Origin: Archivesica marissinica | Lineage: Eukaryota > Mollusca > Bivalvia > Venerida > Vesicomyidae | NCBI GenBank assembly: GCA_014843695.1 | Contig: CM026403.1 | Coordinates: forward strand, 10,595,611 to 10,659,610 | Length of the DNA: 64,000 bases | Reading direction: 5' to 3' | Part shown: positions 20,980 through 32,918 of the stretch, piece by piece | How positions within the stretch are numbered: position 1 is the stretch's first letter | Layout of the letters: each line of letters opens with the position of its first letter | Translations under genes and position numbers: made by a program | Notes under the pieces: model-generated | The model's input: only the letters and a program-made list of their open reading frames with translations | What the model was told of the DNA's origin: nothing | Database searches by the model: none

Positions 20980-21300
20980 TCTTTTCAGCATTTTGTTATA
21001 GAAGTCATAAACATGTCTTAATGCTTTCGCTGTAATCATTAATCCGCTAAATTTTAAATTCAGTGTATTTTCTAAAAATCTCCGTTTTTCATCCAGTTTA
21101 TTTGTTAAATCCTCTACAGTTGCAACTTTTTGTATTATTTTATTTTCTAATAATTCTATATCTGAGATTAATTTCTCTTCATTCTTTCATTCTTCGTTTT
21201 TCTTATAAGTTGCATATTTAATGGTTTCATTTGGTATTGTCCCTTTGATAAGTTCCCATAGAGTAGGCCCTATTGGGATTTGCATTTTTATTTATCTCTG
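20980..21300 (-). mobile_element. Degenerate LINE fragment (L1/Tx1-like region after the endonuclease)
   Basis: On the minus strand TLWELIKGTIPNETIKYATY is followed by LISDIELLENKIIQKV, KLDEKRRFLENTLNLKFSG. The W-E-L-I-K-G-T-I-x-N-E-T-I-x-Y-A pattern and the coiled-coil-rich stretch before the RT domain resemble L1/Tx1-type ORF2. Contains an internal stop. Confidence 0.5.
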
Positions 21301-22189
21301 TTATTTCTGTTATGTTGTTTTTGATATTTATTTGATATTAGTATTATATAACGATGAGTTTGAAAATTTGGGTGATTATCACGTGACCCTTTGAAGAACA
21401 ATGGGGTTGTATCACACTACAGGAAAAAACCCATAATCGAGAACAATGGGGATTCTGGTCTGAACACGTTAGGGAAATCTCCAACGACGTCACCGTCCAA
21501 CCCTAATTATGTGACTGTCACAAGGGTCGGATTACGGGAAATCCCCAACGACGTTATGACCGCGCCCTATTTTGTTGTGTTTTTTCAGCATGACTCACCG
21601 ACCACTCCTTAATGTCAGCATTGCATTTTTATTCAGCTTCTTATTTCGTTACGTAAAATAAATCCATTCGATATCAATGTTGATTGGTTTCTCTTCAATA
21701 TTATAGCAATACCCGTATACGTTATAGCAACGAATGAACCACGATGATGCCCATTACGCAACCTTGTAGAAGAACAATGAAGAATGATATCACTTTAGTG
21801 CTGAACCCAGATTCCTCATCCGGGCACTCCTTAATGACATCTTGGAATGTTCCTCATCCGGAGAGGGCTGTAAATAATGTTGTTATAACTTGTAGCCCAA
21901 CCCATTTGCTGTTTTCCCCTTGACAAAACAAATGTAACGTATACTGCAATCATATAATTACATATTAATCTCTGATTTGTTCGTAGTATTGTATGTATAT
22001 ATGTAATGTATTGTATGAAAAAATGCAATAAAATATTATTAAACTACCAAATGACATCTTGGAATGTTCTCGTTGACTCACGCCACTCCTCCTTCACTAG
22101 ACATCTATAAGAACGAATAGCCAATCCGAATCATTCGATATCAATTTCGAATCTTCTATATTACATATATTATAACGATGGCAATGATT
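21301..22189. other. Intergenic, no assignable gene
   Basis: AT-rich with a short GC-richer patch at 21390-21620 that keeps a 73-codon frame, which I do not believe. 22000-22045 (GTATGAAAAAATGCAATAAA) looks like the 3' tail of a small dispersed element. Confidence 0.5.
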
Positions 22190-22442
22190 ACGATCCATGG
22201 ATCGCAGATTCGATCCCTCGTCTGACCCTATTAAAATTAACAGTCTTTCAGATTGGGACGTTAAACCGAGGTCTCGTGTCGGTGCTTTACACCGTGCACG
22301 TAAAAGAACAAGAGGAGACCCTGGAATGGGTCTCTCTCTGTATCATTGCACTATCCTCCTAAAATCTAAAATGACTAATCTCTTCAGGAGGCGTCGCTCA
22401 TATGGACAACCGGTAGCGACGATAAATAAACGTAAAACACAC
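22190..22442 (+). mobile_element. tRNA-SINE family C
   Basis: GGATCGCAGATTCGATCCCT, ACCCTATTAAAATTAACAGT, CGAGGTCTCGTGTCGGTGCT and CAACCGGTAGCGACGATAAA follow the consensus copy at 59920-60205; the first part of the tRNA head is missing. Confidence 0.85.
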
Positions 22443-23608
22443 GTGATTACGATACGATAGAGTGGTCTCTGTAGTTGATGAGACTCATATTCTGATGGGA
22501 GTGAAATCGGATTTTAGAAGGGGAGTCCAAGTGGATTTAAGGACCTTGGTGAGTAGATATGCCTTAATAATGAGTGGAAAATAGTAAACTAGGAGTTAAA
22601 ACCAGGACAATAAGCGTGTGTATGAAGTGTCATTATAACAGAAGCGGTACGTATAATTATGTACACACATATCGTCCGTTCAAACCCAACTTTAGTAGAG
22701 GCTTATTATTAAGTTGGTCTGTTTCTCAATTTGCATCTCGAAAAGCTCTTGGGTTGAAGAGGTTTGAATGCAAAGCACTTATCTGAAACGTGTTATCATT
22801 TCTGTCGACATCAAGATCATTATCTTTAACATTTCATGCCATATCTTTATGCTCATTTGATCTAGCGTCATCTACACATTGTGCAAAAGATAGAAAAAAC
22901 AAAACAAATCATATATTTGCACGAATAGATTATTATCATATATAAATAGAAATGTATTATATAAACACATTTATCTATTTATATATATTACCCATTGTTC
23001 ACCATGTAATATTATTATGTATTATGTATAATCGTCTGCTATTATTTTCGCGCCTAAATTATCAGTTCTCTGTTTGCGCGGGAACAAAATAATTTTGACA
23101 GCCGAGTGCAGCTGGTCAGTTATGTAAGATAATCGCCGTCGCTCTTGATGACATATAAACAATTAAACATGTAATAATAGTGTATAACATCACAGATGTT
23201 AGGCGCCGTAATGTCTGTTATTGATATTAATTCTGATATTTAAGAAATGAAAAATTATTAAGAAATTAGTGCATTCTTATCCAGCCATGGAGGCGTTAAG
23301 GAAATGATTTTACTAACTATTAGAATATAAACTGTTTCTATGATAGTTAGAAAAATTAATATTTAAAGAAGTATTAACTCTTAACTATTAAAGTCGTATT
23401 AAATATGTGAACGGAAGATAATTAGGCCTTTTAAGAAACGATTGTTTTGGCTAATATATCTATTGGAATAGTTTGATAAAGTGAAGGAAATTAGTATAGT
23501 AATAGAACTATTATGAACACATTGAAATAGTGAGGCGAATAATAAGATACGAGAAATCACGAATAAATGATACATGTTATAGATTTGAAATAAAGCGAGA
23601 TTGTTGTA
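22443..23608. other. Intergenic, nothing recognised
   Basis: Strongly AT-rich with no ORF above background, no array and no element that I can recognise. Confidence 0.5.
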
Positions 23609-23770
23609 GACCGTAGAGAAACCCCCTAGACAACTCCAGCGAGTCTACGATAGGATATACCCTGGTTAGAGCATTATTGAAGGACCGTAGAGAAATCCCA
23701 TAGACAACTCCAGCGAGTTTACGATAGGATATTCCTGGTTAGAGCATTGATATCGGAAAATAGACATAAG
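23609..23770. repeat. 84-bp direct repeat, 2 copies
   Basis: GACCGTAGAGAAACCCCCTA at 23609 and GACCGTAGAGAAATCCCATA at 23693; both continue with GACAACTCCAGCGAGT and GATAGGATAT...GGTTAGAGCATT. It lies just left of the large array. Confidence 0.85.
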
Positions 23771-23869
23771 AAGAAAGAGAGGCTCGTGACAACATTTTGA
23801 CACATCACTGCCACTGCATTATATTATTTTATGTATTCTACTTCGCATTTGTAAGCCGGGGGAGTGATA

Positions 23870-26445
23870 TCAAGCGAGTTCGTTTAGCGGGATGAGAGTG
23901 CAATAACGTGAGTCGGTATAGCCGGATGAAAGTGCTATAATGTGAGTCCGTATAGCCGGATGAAAGTGCTATAATGTAAGTCCGTATAGCCGGATGAGAG
24001 TGCTATTACGTTGAGTCCGTATAGCTGGATGAAAGTCCTATAGCATTGAGTCCGTATAGCCGGATGAGAGTGTAATAACGTGAGTCCGTATAGCTGGATG
24101 AATGCTGTAACGTGAGTCTGTATAGCCGGATGAGAGTGCTATAACGCGAGTCCGTATAGCCGGATGAGAGTGTAATAACGTGAGTCCGTATAGCCGGATG
24201 AATGCTGTAACGTGAGTCCGTATAGCTGGATGAATGCTGTAACACGAATGCTGTAACGCGAGTCCGTATAGCTGGATGAATGCTGTAACGTGATTCCGTA
24301 TAGCTGGATGAGTGCTGTAACGTGAGTCCGTATAGCTGGATGAGTGCTGTAACGTGAGTCCGTATAGCTGGATGAGTGCTGTAATGCGAGTCCGTATAGC
24401 TGGATGAGTGCTATAACGCGAGTCCGTATAGCTGGATGAATGCTGTAACGCGAGTCCGTATAGCTGGATGAGTGCTATAACGCGAGTCCGTATAGCTGGA
24501 TGAGTGCTATAACGCGAGTCCGTATAGCTGGATGAATGCTGTAACGCGAGTCCGTATAGCTGGATGAATGCTGTAACGCGAGTCCGTTTAGCTGGATGAA
24601 TGCTGTAACGCGAGTCCGTATAGCTGGATGAGTGTTGTAACGCGAGTCCGTATAGCTGGATGAGTGCTGTAACGTGAGTCCGTATAGATGGATGAGTGCT
24701 GTAACGCGAGTCCGTATAGCTGGATGAGTGCTGTAACCTGAGTCCGTATAGCTGGATGAAAGTGCTATGACGTTGAGTCCGTATAGCTGGATGAAAGTGC
24801 TATGACGGTGAGTCCGTATAGCTGGATGAGAGTGCTATGACGTTGAGTCCGTATAGCCGGATGAGAATGCTATGACGTTGAGTCCGTATAGCCGGATGAG
24901 AGCGATATGACGTTGACTCCGTATAGCCGGATGAGAGTGCTATGACGTGAGCCCGTATAGCCGGATGAGAGTGTTATGACATGAGCCCGTATAGCCGGAT
25001 GAGAGTGTTATGACATGAGCCCGTATAGCCGGATGAGAGTGTTATGACATGAGCCCGTATAGCCGGATGAGAGTGTTATGACATGAGCCCGCATAGCCAG
25101 ATGAGAGTGCTATGACGTGAGCCCGTATAGCAGGGTGAAAGTGCTATAACGTTGAGTCCGTATAGCCGGATGAAAGTGCTATGACATGAGCCCGTATATC
25201 CGGATGAGAGTGTTATGACATGAGCCCGTATAGCCGGATGTGAGTGCTATATCGTGAGCCCGTATAGCCGGATGAGAGTGCTATGACGTGAGCCCGTATA
25301 TCCGGATGAGAGTGTTATGACATGAGCCCGTATAGCCGGATGTGAGTGCTATATCGTGAGCCCGTATAGCCGGATGAGAGTGCTATGACGTGAGCCCGTA
25401 TAGCCGGATGTGAGTGCTATATCGTGAGCCCGTATAGCCGGATGAGAGTGCTATGACGTGAGCCCGTATAGCCGATGAGAGTGCTATGACGTGAGCCCGT
25501 ATAGCCGGATGACAGTGCTATGACATGAGCCCGTATAGCCGGATGTGAGTGCTATATCGTGAGCCCGTATAGCCGGATGAGAGTGCTATGACATGAGCCC
25601 GTATAGCCGGATGAGAGTGCTATGACTTGAGCCCGTATAGCCGGATGAGAGTGCTATGACATGAGCCCGTATAGCCGGATGAGAGTGCTATGACATGAGC
25701 CCGTATAGCCGGATGTGAGTGCTATATCGTGAACCCGTATAGCCAGATGAGAGTGCTATGACGTGAGCCCGTATAGCCGGATGAGAGTGCTATGACGTGA
25801 GCCCGTATAGCCGGATGTGAGTGCTATATCGTGAACCCGTATAGCCAGATGAGAGTGCTATGACGTGAGCCCGTATAGCCGGATGAGAGTGCTATGACGT
25901 GAGCCCGTAAATTCGGATGAGAGTGCTATGACGTGAGCCCGTAAATTCGGATGAGAGTGCTATGACGTGAGCCCGTATAGCCGGATGTGAGTGCTATATC
26001 GTGAACCCGTATAGCCAGATGAGAGTGCTATGACGTGAGCCCGTATAGCCGGATGAGAGTGCTATGACGTGAGCCCGTAAATTCGGATGAGAGTGCTATG
26101 ACGTGAGCCCGTAAATTCGGATGAGAGTACTATTACGCAAAGTCCGTATAACCGGATGAAAGTGCTATGACGTTGAGTTCGTATATAGCTGGATGAAAGT
26201 GCTATGACGTTGAGTCCGTATAGTCGGGTGGGAGTGCTATAATGTGAGTCCGTATAGCCGGGTGGGAGTGCTATAATGTGAGTCCGTATAGTCGGGTGGG
26301 AGTGCTATAATGTGAGTCCGTATAGTCGGGTGGGAGTGCTATAATGTGAGTCCGTATAGCCGGGTGGGAGTGCTATAATGTGAGTCCGTATAGCCGGGTG
26401 GGAGTGCTATAACGTGAATCCGTATAGCCGGGTGAAAGTGCTATT
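23870..26445. repeat. 32-34-bp minisatellite, about 78 copies
   Basis: Typical units are GAGTCCGTATAGCTGGATGA + GTGCTGTAACGC and GAGCCCGTATAGCCGGATGA + GAGTGCTATGACGT. Variants form blocks (CTGGATGA in the left third; CCGGATGTGAGTGCTATATC and AAATTCGG variants centrally; CGGGTGGGAGTGCTATAATG at the right), with visible multi-unit higher-order repetition around 25150-26100. It runs directly into a gypsy gag remnant. Confidence 0.92.
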
Positions 26446-26840
26446 AGTCCGTAAGTTAATACCAATCAATAAATCAATCATACATTTTAATTTAGGTAAC
26501 ATCTGGCGTGATATGAAAGACCGTAAGTTAATACTATACATTTTATCGAAGTTTGTTTCTATTTCTAACGCACTTTTAAAATCCAACTTCGGCTCCGGCA
26601 CCACCCTAATTCCACTAACTAATATGTCTTTTAGCATTACTTCTAAATTATCCTTAAAGTCACTGTCTGAAATCTTTCTAAATTCTGCAACAAAGCCGGT
26701 CACACTTTCGCCATTGCTATGAAATCTGCTATGAATGTTGTAAAACTTCTGATGGGTTGGGATGGTGATGATCTTGTAGATGTGTTGTATGATCCATAAA
26801 TCTCGTTTCTCCTTGTTTTGTGGGATACAATAAATTTCAC
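26446..26840 (-). mobile_element. Ty3/gypsy-type gag remnant
   Basis: Minus-strand reading FHSRFHSNGESVTGFVAEFR then KISDSDFKDNLEVMLKDILV and KLDFKSALEIETNFDK follows the gag capsid-like pattern of gypsy elements (FVAELR...LE.MLRDRLV.GI). No zinc knuckle, protease or LTR is present beside it. Its far end fuses into the minisatellite. Confidence 0.65.
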
Positions 26841-27119
26841 ATTAATTTATATGTTTTACTTCCAACACTTGACACAAAAATTGACAATCATCGCCGTCAA
26901 TTTACTAACTGTAACGTAGTTGTGATAATAATATCTTTACTAAGCAAGTGCAAGCATTCAACTACATGTACATAAGTACCAACTAGTATGACCCAGACTA
27001 TTCTATATTGTCTCTTTCAGCTAATGCATCATTACAATTACTATTGTTTTATTAATAATCGGTTAGAAATCTATATATAGGAGCTCTATTCCTACTGCTC
27101 TTCCTATTGTTTAAGAAAT
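26841..27119. other. Intergenic, nothing recognised
   Basis: AT-rich linker between the gag remnant and the palindromic MITE. Confidence 0.5.
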
Positions 27120-27261
27120 AATAAGTATCAACCGTGGTATATCGCAGAATAACCCGAGTTTGAAGTTCTTATAAGGCTTTACTAGGCCTTCGTGATATAT
27201 TTCTACGCATAAGAACGACAAACGAGGGTTATTCTGCGATATACCACGGTTGATACTTATT
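27120..27261. mobile_element. Palindromic MITE/foldback, 52-bp arms
   Basis: Left arm AATAAGTATCAACCGTGGTA...GCAGAATAACCC is the exact complement of the right end over 36 nt, and pairing continues imperfectly to about 52 nt (27120-27171 with 27210-27261); the loop is about 38 nt. No internal coding. The perfect outer arms suggest a recent insertion. Confidence 0.85.
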
Positions 27262-27295
27262 GTTTCGATTCTAACACGACTTACTTCTAATAATG

Positions 27296-27450
27296 TAATC
27301 ACCATCTATATAGATTCCTGTATCACCATCTATATAGATTCCTGCATCACCATCTATATAGATTCCTGTATCACCATCTATATAGATTCCTGTATCACCA
27401 TCTATATAGATTCCTGCATCACCATCTATATAGATTCCTGCATCACCGTC
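27296..27450. repeat. 24-bp minisatellite, 6-7 copies
   Basis: TCACCATCTATATAGATTCC + TGTA or TGCA. Each unit contains the self-complementary TCTATATAGA. Confidence 0.92.
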
Positions 27451-28185
27451 TTCTTTGAGTTAAGTTCTGTCTAATCTGAATGTCCTCCTAGTTATTTCCC
27501 TCTAATTCATCACTGTCACGTATACTACTTTTAAATTAAAGACATAAAACCAGTCAAATCTAGACATTTACCAATGTATTTATATATTGTTAAAGTATGT
27601 GTCCCGCTTTTCCCTTAACCCTTTCCAGTTTTAGCCCCTACAGTAGTGCTCAATATCCCCACTGTTTAGTCATGACTTCATTTATGAATATACATATTTT
27701 GGTAAAACAAAATCATTACTTGTGTTTAATAAATAGTCTGTGCGATGAAACATGTATCAGCTGTAGATATAATTGCCATTTCAGACCAACCAATTTACAT
27801 AGTGTGTATACATGGCGATGATGATGATGATTGAGCTTATTTACCCTCGCCGCCGGCGAACCATATGGGCGAGCTTTACATGGCGATGATGATATTTAGT
27901 GTTGTTACATACTATATTAAAATGATTGAAAATATAACACTCTTCCTGATATATTACATGTGTTATCTCGTATTGACAGACAATGATGTCTGCAATAGTT
28001 TATACCATCTTAGTTGTAGCTACAAGTCACTTATCTGGCATAATTTATTCGTCAACACTGATAGCCAAGGTTCGAGCACCTCTTAGAGCGTGTCTCTTTA
28101 TATGAAAACGTTGGCAGTTCCATGCGGAGGTTGGTGCACCAAGTACTGGTTACTCGCTGGAGCTTGCTCAGGAAATGTGTTGTTA
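27451..28185. other. Intergenic, nothing firm
   Basis: Contains a small duplicated phrase (ATGGCGATGATGATGAT at 27811 and CATGGCGATGATGATATTTA at 27879). No credible gene. Confidence 0.5.
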
Positions 28186-28245
28186 GGTAAACTGCCCGGC
28201 GCTCAAATGTGCAACCGGTAGCTACGTTTAATAAATTTAAATTAA
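28186..28245 (+). mobile_element. 3' end fragment of a family-C SINE
   Basis: GCAACCGGTAGCTACGTTTA and AATAAATTTAAA resemble the family-C end GCAACCGGTAGCGACGATAA. Immediately followed by the 57-bp array. Confidence 0.45.
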
Positions 28246-28254
28246 AAAAATCTG

Positions 28255-29850
28255 TACAATTGACCACTACCTCCATCAAAAGTACTATTCTACATCATGT
28301 TGTTCACGAGTACCATTGTTCACTACCTCCATCTAGTGTAGTCTAGTTGACGTGTGTTGTTCACCTGTACAGTTGTCCACTACCTCCATCAAACGTACTA
28401 TATTGATCTTATCTTGTTCACCTGTACAGTTGTCCACTACCTCCATCAAACGTACTATATTGATCTGATCTTGTTCACCTGTACAGTTGTCCACTACCTC
28501 CATCAAACGTACTATATTGATCTTATCTTGTTCACCTGTACAGTTGTCCACTACCTCCATCAAACGTACTATATTGATATTATCTTGTTCACCTGTACAG
28601 TTGTTCACTACCTCCATCTAGTGTAGTCTATTTTACGTGTGTTGTTCACCTGTACAGTTGTCCACTACCTCCATCAAGCGTACTATATTGATCTTATCTT
28701 GTTCACCTGTACAGTTGTCCACTACCTCCATCTAGTGTAGTCTATTTGACGTGTGTTGTTCACCTGTACAGTTGTCCACTACCTCCATCAAACGTACTAT
28801 ATTGATCTTATCGTGTTCACCTGTACAGTTGTCCACTACCTCCATCAAACGTACTATATTGATCTTATCGTGTTCACCTGTACAGTTGTCCACTACCTCC
28901 ATCTAGTGTAGTCTATTTGACGTGTGTTGTTCACCTGTACAGTTGTCCACTACCTCCATCAAACGTACTATATTGATCCTATCTTGTTCACCTGTACAGT
29001 TGTCCACTACCTCCATCAAACGTACTATATTGATCTGATCTTGTTCACCTGTACAGTTTTCCACTACCTCCATCAAACGTACTATATTGATCTGATCTTG
29101 TTCACCTGTACAGTTGTCCACTACCTCCATCAAACGTACTATATTGATCCTATCTTGTTTACCTGTACAGTTTTCCACTACCTACATCAACATCCACCAC
29201 GAGTACTATACTGATCTCATGTTGTTTACCAGTACACTTATCAACAACCTTCACCTCGAGTACTATATTGATATCATGGTGTTTACCAGCACACCTGTAA
29301 ACTACCCCCACAACGAGTACTATATTGATCACATGTTGTTTACCTCTACACTAAGTCTTGTTAACAACCTTCACAACAAGTACTATACTGATGTCATGTT
29401 GTTTACATGTACATTTGTCAACTACCCCCCACCACGAGTACCGTATTGATATCATGTTGTTTACATGTACACTTGTCAACTACCCCACCACAGTACTATA
29501 TTGATATTATGTTGTTTACCTCTACACGTGTCTACTTTCCTCCACCACGAGTACCATATTGATATCATGTTGTTTACATGTACACTTATCAACTACATCC
29601 ACAACGAGTACTATACTGATCTCATGTTTTTATTTTAAAGTACACTTGTCAACAACCTTCACCTCGAGTATTATATTGATATCATGTGGTTTACCTCTAC
29701 ACTTGTCTACTTACCTCCACAACGAGTACTATATTGATATCATGTTGTTTACATGTACACTTGTCAACTACCCCCATAACGAGTACTATATGTACCTCAT
29801 GTTGTTTACCTTGTCAACAACCTTCACCAAGAGTACTATACTGATCTGTG
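28255..29850. repeat. 57-bp minisatellite, about 27 copies, decaying to the right
   Basis: Unit GTTCACCTGTACAGTTGTCC + ACTACCTCCATCAAACGTAC + TATATTGATCTTATCTT. Left copies are near identical with an interspersed variant (TCTAGTGTAGTCTATTTGAC). From 29170 on, copies diverge steadily. 57 is divisible by three, so artefactual ORFs appear on both strands. Confidence 0.92.
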
Positions 29851-30599
29851 CGTCGGCCATTTTGTATGGTTTTAGCTTCCACACCACCAAAATGGGCCTA
29901 TGTTAACAGCCGATTACAAAGATAACAATCAGTAATAATGCAATCAGTAATATTGAATAGAAGGCTAGACTACTAACGTGTTGTTTAACACTCCTTTTTA
30001 AATTTGAAGTGACAGTTTGTCGTTGTGCTTATTTCTTGCATAGAATGTGTATGCTTGAAAAACAGTTTATGTTGTTATTTTCGGGGACGAATAGCCAGGT
30101 TCAGTGAAAAATATCACTTCGCGAAAATGAACTACGTTGAAAAGATCGTGAGTTTTTACAATATCTTAAATTGACAGTGTTATTTTGTTCATTCTTAGTG
30201 CAAAATGGCTCAAATGTGTTGGAGAAATAGTAATGAAAAAGTACGTTATTTATTTGAAAGAGATCTACATATATTTGTCAAATCGGGCTATATGTGTATG
30301 ACAATTTGTTGTTTTAATATTTGGCGAAAGGTAAGCATTATGTGGAATATAATTATTATTATGAACGTATATATAATAGTATCGAACAAACTAATGCAGT
30401 ACCATATTAGCCGATTGTCGTTAGATGTCATAGCGATAGATCGTAAAAGAATACAATTTGATATGTTTACATTATCAATAACGGTCAACGATATGACATA
30501 TAACGGTACATATTATTATTTTGTTTGATATTAATGAGTAATTTTTGCATAAGCTGTGTTCATTCAAACACTCAAATGCGTGTTTTTTCAAATTTTCAA
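29851..30599. other. Intergenic, nothing recognised
   Basis: AT-rich. A 107-codon frame on the plus strand (30205-30528) has no domain or composition that suggests a gene. Confidence 0.5.
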
Positions 30600-31350
30600 T
30601 CCATTGATTCTTGAGATTAATTAAGGAGTCTGCTGTTTTAGCAAACTTCGGAAGGAATCGTACCAGCAACACATTCCCACGAATCATCTCAAACCTCTCA
30701 GTGATTTTGGTAGAGATTATCCTAATTGAGTGGGCCGTTTCAGGATCTGGTCAAACACCATGTTCATATATGCAGAAACCTAAATATTGTGTCTCAGTTT
30801 CGCAAGAAATTGCATTTCTATTCGCTTCAACGTATGCTGAGGTAACCTGTCACAATCACAATGTGTAGGTGTTAACATGTTCATCTTCTGTTTTCGAAAA
30901 CATTAATATATCGCCAAGATAACTAATCGCAAATTCTAACCCATCCATGACAGCATACACTAATTGTGAGAATTCCTGATGTGCATTGCTGCAATCGAAA
31001 GGCAATTTGTTGAAGTTACAGAGGCCCTTGAAGGTAACGAAAGATGTTTGTTCTTTATCATTATTATCCATGACCTGTCAACCTGCCAATATCCGCTTTT
31101 CAAATCGAATAGACCGAACTTAGACAGCTCGAATTAATCAATAATACAAGACTGCCGTCGATAAGGGGTACTGGAAAATTGATTGATTTTGTAATTTTCT
31201 AAAGTCGGCACAATTGCGTACGATCATTTTTCAACGATGTCAACAGGGAAGCTCCATGCAGAAGTAATTTTGCTTATGATGCCTGTATCTAGCATTTCAT
31301 CTATTGCTTCTTATTGAGTATGTTCCATTAATGTCAAATCCCTTGCGGGG
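30600..31350 (-). mobile_element. Ty3/gypsy reverse-transcriptase remnant
   Basis: Minus strand shows FGLFDLKSGYWQVD (about 31074-31119), then, after a frameshift, TSFVTFKGLCNFNKLPF and ISYLGDILMFSKTEDEH (30856-31071). The catalytic box is YLGD where family members have YLDD, so a key Asp is lost. No LTRs or integrase adjoin. Dead fragment. Confidence 0.8.
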
Positions 31351-31364
31351 ACGTAGACATGTTT

Positions 31365-31505
31365 TCCTGTGCAAGCTTAGCTAAGCAATGTGTGTGAGGT
31401 GCCTTGCTCAATGGCACTACATACATGGTCTGAGCGCGCATCAAACCCGGGACCGATCGATTCCAATTCCGACGCTCTACCACTGGACCACGGATGCCAC
31501 ACTAG
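31365..31505 (-). mobile_element. tRNA-SINE family D
   Basis: Minus strand: GGTCCAGTGGTAGAGCGTCG head, B-box-like CCCGGGTTTGATGCG, then GTGCCATTGAGCAAGGCACC and CACACACATTGCTTAGCTAA. It is the intact form of the copy expanded at 10.4 kb. Confidence 0.85.
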
Positions 31506-31972
31506 AGTAGAATACGGTAACATTTAGATTTAATTTGTGAGTTTGAACTTGTGTCAATTTTCATTTTCACAGTATTTGTACTGGTGAGATCATGATAGGT
31601 AGCTGCAAATATATCATTATTTCTTTGTAATAACCTGGAAAACATAATCTTGAATGTTGTTGGACAATGTAGTTCTGCGTTCTTGGCTTCTCGCGAACCT
31701 TTTGATTAGTGACACATTCCTTAAAGAGACACTGCTTACTGACCGGATCCGCTCTCGCTACTGCACTACTTTCCTTAATTTAACTGTTTTTTGTGGTTGT
31801 TTACAATCATTAATGGAACTTTTCTAGTATTAATTTTAGCAAGATACTTAGTAACCATACGTCCTGGGTCTGACGCAATATAACCAATTGCAGCTGACGA
31901 AACTTCATATGCAGATGCATTGACCGCGGACGAGGAGAGTCAAGCTTAAATGTCGATGTAACCTTCCGGTAC
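31506..31972. other. Intergenic, nothing recognised
   Basis: No gene or repeat assigned between the SINE and the microsatellite. Confidence 0.5.
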
Positions 31973-32456
<484 letters not shown>

Positions 32457-32532
32457 TCACATTACAATACGTTAATGGGAAAACAAACTATGATTTAAAA
32501 GAAATCTTGACGCAATTAAGCCGTGGTCACAT

Positions 32533-32822
32533 AGTACGTAGTTGACCGTAGTAGGGAATGACCGTAGTGGACCGTAGTTGAACGTACAAAACGTAGTTGA
32601 GCGTAGTTACACGTAGTTAACCGTAGTTCAACGTATTAATAAACGTAGTTCGAACTTATGATTTGCCCGTAGTTAGCACATAATTTTTCAACATGTTCAA
32701 AAATTGTCTACGGTCAAGTACGATGCCAATACCGTACTGTGACCGTAGTTTGAACGTAGTTGACCTTAGTTAACCGTAATTGACCCTACTTCACCGTAGT
32801 TGACCGTAGCAAAAATCGTAGA
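32533..32822. promoter_or_regulatory. Left subterminal motif cluster of the Harbinger element
   Basis: More than a dozen copies of variants of GTAGTTGACCGTAGT and CGTAGTTNAACGTA lie between the TIR and the transposase gene. Inference: binding sites for the MADF/Myb-like partner or transposase; may also drive transcription of the transposase. Confidence 0.6.
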
Positions 32823-32918
32823 GGTCAAATAATAAGAAATCTGTCGCTACATTTCTGGGATTACACACATCTTGTTATTTGAGGATTCAATTATTCTTTT
32901 AACTGCATACTGTACACA

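Noticed and set aside
23870..26445. Hammerhead-ribozyme/retrozyme array
   Set aside because: Units contain GGATGAG and GAGTCC, but not the conserved CUGAUGA and GAAA core in the needed order.
28333..29449. Repeated ORFs with LFTCTVVHYLH and VVDNCTGEQD
   Set aside because: 57-bp array read on opposite strands.
30205..30528. 107-codon plus-strand ORF
   Set aside because: AT-rich, no recognisable domain, no splice or repeat context; length can arise by chance.
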